In this document: positions 1 to 8,377 of the stretch, one piece after another | How positions within the stretch are numbered: the first letter of the stretch is position 1 | Layout of the letters: every line of letters begins with the position of its first letter | Assembly (NCBI GenBank): GCA_050084515.1 | Contig: CM114271.1 | Location: 33,356,001-33,420,000, forward strand | Length of the DNA stretch: 64,000 nt | Reading direction: 5' to 3' | Source: Blasia pusilla | Lineage: Eukaryota > Marchantiophyta > Marchantiopsida > Blasiales | Translations under genes and position numbers: made by a program | Notes under the pieces: generated by a model | Databases searched by the model: none | The model's input: the letters and a program-made list of their open reading frames with translations, nothing else | Told to the model about the DNA's origin: nothing

Positions 1-222
1 GACGAGGAGTTGGATTTGCCCGAGAGATGGTGGAGTTGCCCGTGGAGGAGGTAGAGTCCCACCACCTAGATGCGTCGAGGGAGACGCCATGCGTGAGCCT
101 CGGATGGCTACTCAGATACAACAGCTACATTAGTAGATTACTACTATGGCATTGAGGTTACCCGATGCCAGATCCGTGGCATTGACGTCTAATGGAGCCG
201 CCAGAGATATTTAAGATCTTGG

Positions 223-1240
223 TTGGATGTGCGAGGTTGCCCAGATGGAGGCCGCGCAGTTGTTACGCGTGGAGGAGCGGGAAAGTTGGATCCACAACGA
301 GGGGAAGCCAGGAAACAGACCAAGATTCCTCATTCTTTTACGTTGTCCGAGGTGATGAGGACCCCATCGATGGATCCTGAACAGAGTTCTCGGAGAGTTG
401 GTGATCTTGTTGGTGTGCAAGCACATAGATTGATGGGAGAAGCGAGTGTGATGACTCCTATTGCTGATGCCCTGGAGGAGCATCTGTCAAGCACGTTGTT
501 GGGGGCGGCCACTGTTGTGTACCGCCCTCCTTTGTTCTCTGCTTTCGATGTTATGACGTTGGAAGGTACGCCCGCTGAGTTTTTCCGGCTGGCTGCGGCG
601 CTCTGGGAGCGTGGAGTTGGAGTTCCTGCATCACGTTCAGAGGTGATTGCAGAGGAGGTGATGGACCTGCCCTTGGAGCTTATGCTCGGGCCATCCACTT
701 CAAATTCATGGCAGGCTGCGGTTGCTAGGATAGCGGAGATGCCTGCTAGACCCGCGATAGAGTGTGCCATGGCTTCTCCTAGTGTTGTTTTGCTGGATAA
801 CCAGGGAGAGGTATTCCAGTTGGTGAGTCCAATAGGTAGAGCTTTTAGTCCACAGTGCGTCTTGTTGGATTCAGGAGCGCAACCTGTGATGTTGGGGAAA
901 GCATCATTCAGAGGATTGGGCTTGACGAGAGCCAATATGGAGCGTTGTCCATCCCGGATACAAACATCCTTGGGTGGAGTGAGTACCATACAATATATCA
1001 CCCGACATAAGGTTGTGGTGAGGATTCATCTCGGACACCCTACAGATGAGTCTGTGGTGCGAGCCAAGGCGATAGTGACCGATGCATAGTCCTACGACGT
1101 CTTGGTTGGTGGAGCAGTGTTGTACCCAATGGGGTTTTCCCTAGATTATTGGGAGGAGTCAGCGTCCTACAGACCAAGATGGCAGTTAGGTGATGGGCGC
1201 CTTAGATCATTACCCATTCGATTTACAGGTGGAGTGATTG
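223..1240 (+). pseudogene. Gypsy gag end / aspartic protease region
   Basis: An open stretch of 288 codons holds the retropepsin active-site motif DSGA (codons at 868-879, residue 216 if counted from the ATG at 223) in the context VLLDSGAQPVML. The protease would process the element polyprotein. A TAG at 1087-1089 interrupts the frame, but the same frame continues with protease-like sequence (DVLVGGAVLYPMGF). No CCHC zinc knuckle is visible upstream in the window. The start at 223 is only the first ATG of the open stretch; the true start is probably upstream in gag. Confidence 0.7.
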
Positions 1241-1579
1241 AGCGACGGCCACGAGAGATGGAGACCTTAGCATCATTTAGCAGCGCCATCACTTGGCCTA
1301 GTGATTTGATTGAGAGACATGCCCATGTAGAGGACACTCCCGTTCTTGACATTTCTATGGAGAGGAGTGTCATGGTTGCCGCATCAGTCCTTGGAGGAGA
1401 GATGCCGCTTTGGGGCTCAACTGAGGAGCTTCGATGCTTAGCCACTGAGCATCTGCAGACCACGTGGAGCGAGATGTTTGCACTAGAGCGTGACGGGTCA
1501 GAGGAATATGAGGTAGCCAAGAGTGCTATGATGACACCCTTGGATACCATACCCCTTATGTGGCGCATCCTAAAGGAGG

Positions 1580-2545
1580 GTATTCGGGTGTTGGATCTCT
1601 TTGGAGCGATCAACACTGGGTTAGCTTTTGTTTTGTACGCAAGAGTATGTGTGCAATAGTATCTGTATGTGGAGATTGATGATGTTGCGAGGCGCGCTTC
1701 ACTTCACCATGTGGCGCAGTTACGCCTCCGTTTTCTTGACTTGTTGTCTGCGTCCGCTGTCCACGGATACTAGAGTTCCCTACCAAGGGATATTTCATTG
1801 TTGGGGGCGTAGGACTTGGAGCGGGTAGGGGCCATAGATTTGGTCATTGCTGGTTGGCCGTGTCAGGGCCAATCGAGTGCTGGATGAGGTAATGGGTTAG
1901 GTGACACTCGGTCCTGGTTGTTTTGGGAGATGATGCAGATTTTGTGACACTTACAAGAGCATCAGTCTCATTCTCCAACATACTTTCTGGAGAATGTGCC
2001 GATTTTGGGCGATTTGAGGTCCCGCGTGGCGACGAGTGCACATTAGATGCGTACAAGGATTGGCTTGACAATGTTTTTGGATGCAGCAAGTGTAAGTTCT
2101 AGAGCACACTACCGGCGTCTTTGGTGGACCAACTTGGTGCCACATGAGGTTTTGCGAAGGGCATATGCGAGAGTGGAGCGCCCCTCCCATTTTTTGGTGG
2201 ATTGCATTATGGATCCAGGTCGTCGATCACGGGAATTGAGGCACGATGATCGATCGCTGTTGACTGTGGTCAACAGGATTGGCATGCCATGGGCAGCCTT
2301 TATCACATTTGTGAGTTTTCCCGCTTCCTATGCATTCCAGGAGGTCGGACTTGGCTTGGTTTGGGATGACCTGGTACAAAGGTTGGTACGCCAATGAGCT
2401 GATGAGCGAGAGCGAGCGATGGGATTCTCCACAAGAGTGACATCAATACCATCACTATCAGAGGTATCATAACGTCATGTCTTGGGTCAGGCGATGGACC
2501 TGAACTGCTTGACATGGATTTTCAGCTTAGGAGTAGATAAGCAAG
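1580..2545 (+). pseudogene. C5-cytosine DNA methyltransferase domain inside gypsy pol
   Basis: The ordered motifs of a C5 DNA methyltransferase are readable in one frame: motif I as VLDLFGAI (about 1588) with YVEIDD following (about 1666); motif IV as AGWPCQGQSSAG with the catalytic Cys codon at 1861-1863; motif VI as LENVP (Glu codon 1990-1992); an RERAMGF block near 2407 of the DRM/DNMT3 type; and a motif X-like LGQAMDLNCLTW near 2485. Family knowledge: such enzymes transfer methyl from S-adenosylmethionine to cytosine C5. It lies between protease and RT in the same frame as protease, so it was part of the polyprotein. About nine in-frame stops break it, several explained by CAG, CAA or CGA changes; GGI in motif I has become GAI. 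Copy B retains cleaner motifs. Domain identity is strong; subfamily is inferred. Confidence 0.88.
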
Positions 2546-2866
2546 GTTCTTTAAGGATACGACAGATCACAGCTCTTGCGTTGGTGAGCCCCATGCCTAC
2601 CGAGACGGTTGAGGCAATGGTTGGGGGCGAGACTCGAGGAGATTGACACACCAGGGATGAGCGGGAGAGACACCCTTGGACTTCTTGGGATGTTTTGCAG
2701 GTACGCCAAGATGATAGCCACAAGAGTGAGCATGGTTCCGAATACTGCACGTGGAGATGAGAGTTTGCAGTTGGCTGCACGAGAGCAGTCGAGTTTGATT
2801 ATAGGAGACGAGGCTGCACCATAGCAACCACCGACACCCGCGTCGAAGAGTCCTACCGTAGTCACG

Positions 2867-4300
2867 ATGGAGACTTGGGAGCCAGATATGGGCCCTAAGT
2901 TGACAAGAGGAAAGCGGCGCCAGATACACCAATTCCTTAGGAGTTATAGGAGTTGTTTTGCATTTAGCATGCAGGATTTGGGTACGCTGATGGATCTAGG
3001 GATACGCATTGATTTGTCGAGTGACATGTCGATCTTCCGACAACCCTACAGGTATAGTGACATGGAGAGGGCTCTGATTCATAGTAGGAGCTAGGACTTG
3101 GTTGGAGCAGGACTAGTGGAGATGTCGCATGGAGGGTATGCATCTGCAATTGTCATGCCCGCCAAGAAGGATGTGCATGGAAATTGGATGAATAGGCAAA
3201 TTTATGGAGATTACCGATCTATCAATCGGCAAACGAAGTTCGATAGGTATGCCATACCCACCCTTGAGGAGATCTTTGATGCTATTGGGCATGCAAAGGT
3301 CTTCAATTCTTTAGATCAACGAGCTGGATACCATCCGCTACCTATTAGATTGGAGGACAGGCAGAATATGACATTTTGGGGCATCAATCCTCACGAGAAG
3401 GATTTTTTGTACTAGTGGCAATTCTTACCATTTGGGTGAAAGAACGCCCCGGCTGAGTTTCAGAGGGTCATGGATAGGATCTTGGCAGGTCTGGATTTTG
3501 CTAAGTGTTATATTGATGACATTGTAGTCTTTAGCGCCATGGTTGAGGAGCATGAGCAACATCTAGAGGAGGTGTTTCGACGATTGCAGTTACATGGGTT
3601 GAAGCTACATCCAGGCAAGTACAAGCTCTTCTACGACCAGATTGAGTACCTGGGTCATATGATATACCCAAGGGGCCTTGGTGTGCAGCAGATGAAGGTA
3701 GAGGCTATTTCACACATTCCACGCCCTACAGATGTGAGTCGAGTTCATGCATTCATGGGATTGGCAAACTTCTATCGACGCTATGTCAAGGGTTTCACTT
3801 CGATTGCGAAGCCGCAAACCTTGCTGACCAAGGTGGATCAAGAGTGGCACTGGGGGGATGAGCAAGAGAGTTCAGTTGCTCAAGGATACATTGACGTCCG
3901 CGCCCATATTGAGGAGACCGATCAAGGTGCGTCCTTTCTAGTTGCATACCAATTGGCGCATGTTGGGGCTTGGAGCCATGCTCACCCAGCATGACAATGA
4001 TGGTAGAGAGTTCGTGGTGGCTTCTGGTAGTCGCTCGAACAACGCTGCAGAGACAAAGTATAGCTTGTATGAGGGCGAGTGCTTGGCTGTAGTGTGGGCT
4101 GTCGCATATTTCAGCTTTTAATTTTTCGGAAATCCCTTTACCATCATTACTGATCCTCAACCACTTAAGTGGTTGATGGAGTCCGATAAGCTTCCAGGGA
4201 AGCTTGCAAGGTGGACTCTTTTGTTGCAAGAATATGACTTCCAAGTGGTACATAGACTTGGGACGCTCAACCAAGATGCAGATGGTTTGAGCCATAACCC
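2867..4300 (+). pseudogene. Gypsy reverse transcriptase and RNase H
   Basis: Frame 2 reads through METWEPDMGPKLTRG, then RT blocks with VMPAKKD, DYRSINRQT, AKVFNSLDQRAGYH, and the catalytic box YIDD (codons about 3511-3522), then the gypsy thumb/connection signature FMGLANFYRRYVKGF. Stops occur at 3092 (TAG) and 3413 (TAG), both at positions that read Gln in copy B, and a TGA just after PFG near 3436. After about 3870 a frameshift leads to RNase H pieces: TKYSLYEGECLAVVW and PLKWLMESDKLPGKLARW, then the VVHRLGTLNQDADGLS tail. The enzyme copies element RNA into DNA. It is non-functional here. Confidence 0.9.
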
Positions 4301-4479
4301 ATGCTCGAGTCAGCGAGATGCGACTGGAGCTCGATGGCATGGAGAGAGTGATGAAGAGTTGGTGCCAAGATGACACGCGTCAGCCTATTTGGGCTTCTTG
4401 GCTATAAAGAGCCAGATTGCTGATACTTTGATGGCGAGGTTTGATAGAGAGTCCTTAGATCCAGAGGTCGGTGAGGAGA

Positions 4480-5721
4480 CAATAGGTGGCTGAGATATTC
4501 TCGACGATGGAGTAGTCTTGGAGTACCTGCGTACTGGCAGTGTCGCGAGCACCGTGGGTGCTAGAGAGCGGGATCAGATCCTACAACGAGCCTCAATATG
4601 GGCACTGTTCCGGTGGGAGGAGACACATATGTTGTGAGTGTGGGAGGATGGTAGAGTGCGTGTAGTGCCTCATCCTTCGTAGAGAGCACTTTTGGTGCGT
4701 CATGCCCTCTACGAAGGATGAGGCACCAAAATGACGAGAAGTTGGATCATTTTGGAGTGAAGCGGACGTACGGCTTGCTCTAGATTCAATATTGGTGGTG
4801 AGGCATGCAGACTGACGTTCAATAGTTTGTTGTTAGATGCATGGTGTGTGATCGAGTCCGGGCATCGTTTAATGCTCCGACTCCACAGTTGCATCCATTT
4901 CCGATCATGGGTTTAGGTTATAGATGGAGTTTGGATTTTGGAGGACCTTTACGTTTGACGGAGCGCCATAGTTGTTATGTGTTGATGATGTTGAGAACTT
5001 CTTCAAGTGGATAGAGTTGGTTGTATTTCTTGACAAAGCAAGTGAGGGAGTAGCATATGCCTTCCTAGATCGGGTGCTGAGTCATTACGGTGCACCAACT
5101 GAGGTGTTGATAGACCAGGGTACAGAGTTCCGCGGGGAGTTTCAGGCCTTGAGTGATCAGGCACTAATCGACCATCGCTCTACTTTGCGAGATCATCTTG
5201 AGGCGGATGGACTAGCAGAGCGGGTTGTGCAGACGGTGAAGAGAGGATTACACAAGTAAGGCTTGTAGAGAGGTCACCTAGGAGATTGGGACCTCCAATT
5301 GCCGTGGTTCGCGATTGGATACAGATTCAACAGGAAGGCATCCTCAGCGTCTTTCTCACCGTACTTGCTTTTGTATGGCCGAGAGCCAAATTTACCTATG
5401 GCCATTCGTCAAGATGTTGGTGAGGTGTTGAACCTTGATGAACCTGATGTATGGAGGCAAGCATGTTCTCAAAGGGTTGAATTATTTCGGAGAGTGGTGC
5501 CCATGGCGTTTGAGAACTTGGCGATTGCACACCATCGGGATACATTGAGGTATGTGACTATTTTGGGACGTGGTTATCGACCTACTATCCGGAGGTTTCA
5601 TCAAGGAGACTATGTCTACCTACAGCATACGGCACCCACGACGTTGGATGTGACAACAACGCGCATCATCTTGAGAGTGCGTGAGATTTTGCCATCAGAT
5701 GTTCTCTTATTGGAGGGACGC
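4480..5721 (+). pseudogene. Gypsy integrase, N-terminal and core part
   Basis: Degenerate zinc-binding region sequence (homologous to the copy B HEELGHFGVKRTY block) lies at about 4500-4790. The catalytic core follows: YRWSLDFGGP around 4920, WIELVVFLDKASEGVAYAFLDRVLSHYGAPTEVLIDQGTEF (5010-5130) with the second acidic residue in IDQGTEF, and the DGLAERVVQTVKRG block with the catalytic Glu near 5218. A C-terminal domain (5299-5720) begins WFAIGYRFNRKASSASFSPYLLLYGREP and runs to the insertion point. Frameshifts separate the pieces. The domain is cut at 5721 by the solo-LTR-like insertion and resumes at 6999. Confidence 0.85.
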
Positions 5722-6994
5722 TGTCGTGTCGAGAGTCTTTCTTCGAGTAAGGGCAGGCCTTCTAGCTGCGGCAGACGCGGTCAATGCAAGATGAACTCTC
5801 TGAGAAGATCTCCTTTTTCAATATAAAATTATTATGTATACTCTCCATTCTCTCACGACAAGTATCACAAATGGAAGTGCCGAGGCGATCACTTCTTCGT
5901 AACATCGGACCCCAAAATTCCTAACTATAAAATCCCTATAAACTATTTTACGCTTGTATACGAGGAAGATAGCACAACTAGTATTAAACCCTACTTGAGC
6001 AGGCATATTGACGTCCATGGATCGCTATATAAGGACATACAAAGTACAATCCCATATCCTTCCATATGTGACGATAGGAAGGATCACCGAAGTTGGAGAT
6101 TGAATGACCTTGTTCATGAACGCCTCCCCAAAGTGATAAACTAAATAGCGAGTGAACCAGTGCCTATCTACAAAGAGTATCTTGACATGGTATGGATTAA
6201 GGAAAGGAAAGTCGGGCACAAATCATGTTCCACCCCTATCCATGTTTGATAGACATTCTCTACTCTCCTCAAGAATGGGTTTTGGCGGAGTTATTCTCCC
6301 AAGAGGAGTAATCCACTCTCATTAGGAAAGTAACAAGCCAAAATATTCACTATTTTAGTACGACTAAACTCTTCTAAGGTGACAAACCTCTCATCTCCAC
6401 ACACACACACCACACTCTAGAAACCTCTTGAAGAATAGACCATGGTCAAGTTACTCTCCCAAGAGGGGTGATCCACTCTCATTGGAAGAGCAAGCAATCC
6501 CAAAGCCATACACTCAAGAGTGACACGAGAGACTCAAGATGTGGAATAGAAAGTGATGAAACCTTGAAGGTCTCTCCTCTTTATATACTCGCAAGAGATC
6601 CACAAGAGTACGAAATAGAACTTATCTTATTTTGTGCCACATGGCTTCCTCTCAAGGCTTAGCCTATCACATTTGGACACAAATAGATTTCCTCTTATCT
6701 CTTCCAAAATATCCTCTTTTACCCACTTGATATTTTCCAAATTACCCCAACTAACCTAGCCACCAACCAAGACTACTTTTGCTTTTCATTAAAGCAACTA
6801 CTTTACTTTTATAAAGTCATCTTTTATTTATTACCTCTTTTTCTAAAGTTGGGCCCGCATAAAAGAGGCACCATAAAGAGGTTTAAACATAAGAATTTCC
6901 TTTTTTCTAAGCCAATTTACTTAATACTAATGAAACCCTATCTAACACTTAATGACAAAGGAATTTACATACTGGTTGATTTTACTATACGACA
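5722..6994 (+). mobile_element. 1273-bp solo-LTR-like element inserted in integrase of copy A
   Basis: The ends are TGTCG and CGACA (TG...CA with a 5-bp inverted terminus). The insertion is flanked by the 4-bp direct repeat ACGC at 5718-5721 and 6995-6998. Removing it restores the gypsy frame LLLEGRDGMVWKDH. It has no long open frame. A second copy of 1260 bp at 58845-60104 is in the same + orientation and interrupts gypsy copy B elsewhere. A solo LTR of a different LTR retrotransposon family is the best reading; a non-autonomous element with 4-bp target duplication is the alternative. It contains repeated CTCTTGGGAGAGT-type motifs in reverse orientation. Confidence 0.8.
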
Positions 6995-6998
6995 ACGC

Positions 6999-7256
6999 GA
7001 TGGTATGGTTTGGAAGGATCATGTGCGTAACTATGTGCCGTGTCACCTTCCGAACATTGACGGTATAGTTGATCCAAGCTTAGCAGTAGTTCCTGCAAGC
7101 TTGCGATGTATGTTTTGTGGTTCTGCCCGCGGTGCAGCCACTATGCTAGTCTATGATGGATGTTCGAGAGGATGGCATATTGCATGTTTGACACCACCTC
7201 TCACTTAGGTTCCTCATGGACGATGGATGTGTCCCAGATGTACATACCGTAGCTAG
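6999..7256 (+). pseudogene. Gypsy integrase C-terminus with PHD finger
   Basis: The frame resumes as DGMVWKDHVRNYVPCHLPN, then a Cys/His-rich module reading CMFCG, then Y-x-x-C where the fold needs C-x-x-C, WHIAC, and after a TAG at about 7206, GRWMCPRC. The spacing C-x2-C ... C-x2-C-x4-H-x2-C ... C-x2-C is that of a PHD zinc finger; Tyr in place of the third Cys would damage one zinc site here. PHD fingers usually read histone H3 tails, so a role in chromatin-directed integration is inferred by analogy with chromodomain gypsy elements. Confidence 0.75.
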
Positions 7257-7428
7257 TTCTACATTCCGACTTGTGTCTGTGACATGGATGACAAGAAGGC
7301 GACTAACGATGGGGCCACATGAGCACCCGGCCTTCTTGGTCTTATCGTCCGAGAGATGTATGTCACGGTAGGTAGGGATAGATGGCTATCTGGAGTTAGA
7401 GGGACCTAACCACCAGCTAGGGGGCGAT

Positions 7429-7554
7429 TGGAGATATTTTGGTACTTCTTGTCTCGTTGTTTGGATGCCATGAGTTAGGATGGGATCGTGCGTGTTTGTG
7501 TGTGTGTTCGGTGACAATAATGTATGTTGTGTAGCGATGTGTATGCGTACGACA
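7429..7554 (+). repeat. 126-bp probable 3' LTR of the DNMT-gypsy
   Basis: Sequence from TGGAGATATT to TACGACA follows a purine-rich AGGGGGCG tract about 170 bp after the PHD finger. Homologous blocks of matching size are found at 57798-57923 (downstream of copy B pol) and, standing alone, at 57151-57276. Sequence similarity between copies A and B ends at this boundary. LTR status is inferred, because no 5' LTR of either copy is in the window to compare. Confidence 0.55.
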
Positions 7555-8089
7555 AACACATGAATTGTTTTGGTGTTACCAAAACTCTCTTCCTCCATTT
7601 AATTGACTTCGATGACACTCTTCGATCATGAAATAGAACATGAATAAAGTTTGAATATTAACTTAGTCATCTTCCGTGGTTCCCAATCATAAAGGTAACC
7701 AATTGGGTGTCACTAAACATTCCACCTTCAAAATTCCAGGCATAAAATAAGTCAAAAACATCCATAATGATAACTAAAATTGTCTCTTTGAAATCTTCTT
7801 CTTTTTCACCTTCTAGAGTATGCATGTCCTCTTGTTGTTCCAAATAAAACAAGTAAAAAAAATTAATGAGAAACCACTACCTCTCAATACGATAAAACTA
7901 TGGAAAATGTCGTCGTTGTTTTTTCAACCCGCGAAATATCATATCTACCCTTCCTCGATCTGCGAAAAAGATTTAAAATTTAAAATAAAACCGGAAGCAA
8001 ACGGAACCGCACACGCTCCGTTGCCTCGACCGGAGCCGTTCCCACGGTAGCGTGAGCCGGAGAAGGGAGGCTCCATGTGAACCGCCCTG
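7555..8089. other. Intergenic, no gene seen
   Basis: No coding stretch, RNA gene or repeat that I can recognise lies between the end of the gypsy element and the BRX1 promoter. Confidence 0.6.
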
Positions 8090-8096
8090 TATATAA
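8090..8096 (+). promoter_or_regulatory. Possible TATA box of BRX1
   Basis: TATATAA lies 282 bases upstream of the BRX1 ATG. The distance allows a 5' UTR of roughly 250 bases. The match is to a short AT motif only, so support is weak. Confidence 0.3.
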
Positions 8097-8260
8097 CATT
8101 TTGGACTATGACGAGGCCGCTACCACGACCATAGGAGAACGTTGAAGTGTGGACTACGCCCTTCTACCTTGTGGTAAGAACTCATGGTTGCTGCATGAGC
8201 TCACTTGGAACGCGGTCTGTCCTTCCCTTACGAAATCTCCACCCTAAACCCCGAAATGTA

Positions 8261-8269
8261 AAACCCTAA
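8261..8269 (+). promoter_or_regulatory. Telo-box of BRX1
   Basis: AAACCCTAA lies 109 bases before the BRX1 ATG, with a second partial match (CCCTAAACCC) near 8242. Telo-boxes are established promoter or leader elements of plant ribosomal-protein and ribosome-biogenesis genes, where they support co-regulation in dividing cells. The location in front of a ribosome-assembly gene makes the match meaningful. Confidence 0.65.
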
Positions 8270-8377
8270 CTGTAACTGGTCAGCTCTCGAGTGAGCTCTG
8301 GGGAAATTTGCTCACGAGCAAATCGAGTTTGCATAATCATTCCGTGGTCGAATTGGTGTGTAGATTGTTTGCACGCA

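Larger units (their letters stand above)
1..7554 (+). mobile_element. Ty3/gypsy retrotransposon copy A carrying a DNMT domain (decayed, 5' end outside window)
   Basis: Domains occur in the order aspartic protease, C5 cytosine methyltransferase, reverse transcriptase, RNase H, integrase, PHD finger, then a 126-bp probable 3' LTR. RT before integrase is the Ty3/gypsy order. The 5' LTR and most of gag lie before base 1. Reading frame 1 stays open in sense from about 223 to 2645 apart from stop codons, and frame 2 from 2867 to about 3870, so decay is mostly by substitution with few indels in the 5' half. A second, inverted copy (57798-64000) shows the same domain order. The copy is interrupted at 5722-6994 by another element. 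It is not autonomous as it stands. Confidence 0.9.

Noticed and set aside
330-1616. Minus-strand open stretches of 223 and 149 codons opposite gypsy copy A
   Set aside because: Shadows of the protease and linker coding strand; no motif and no match in copy B sense.
5722-6994. Reading the 1.27 kb block as a gypsy intron rather than an insertion
   Set aside because: It has TG...CA ends and a 4-bp duplication, copy B lacks it at this site, and copy B has the same block at another site.
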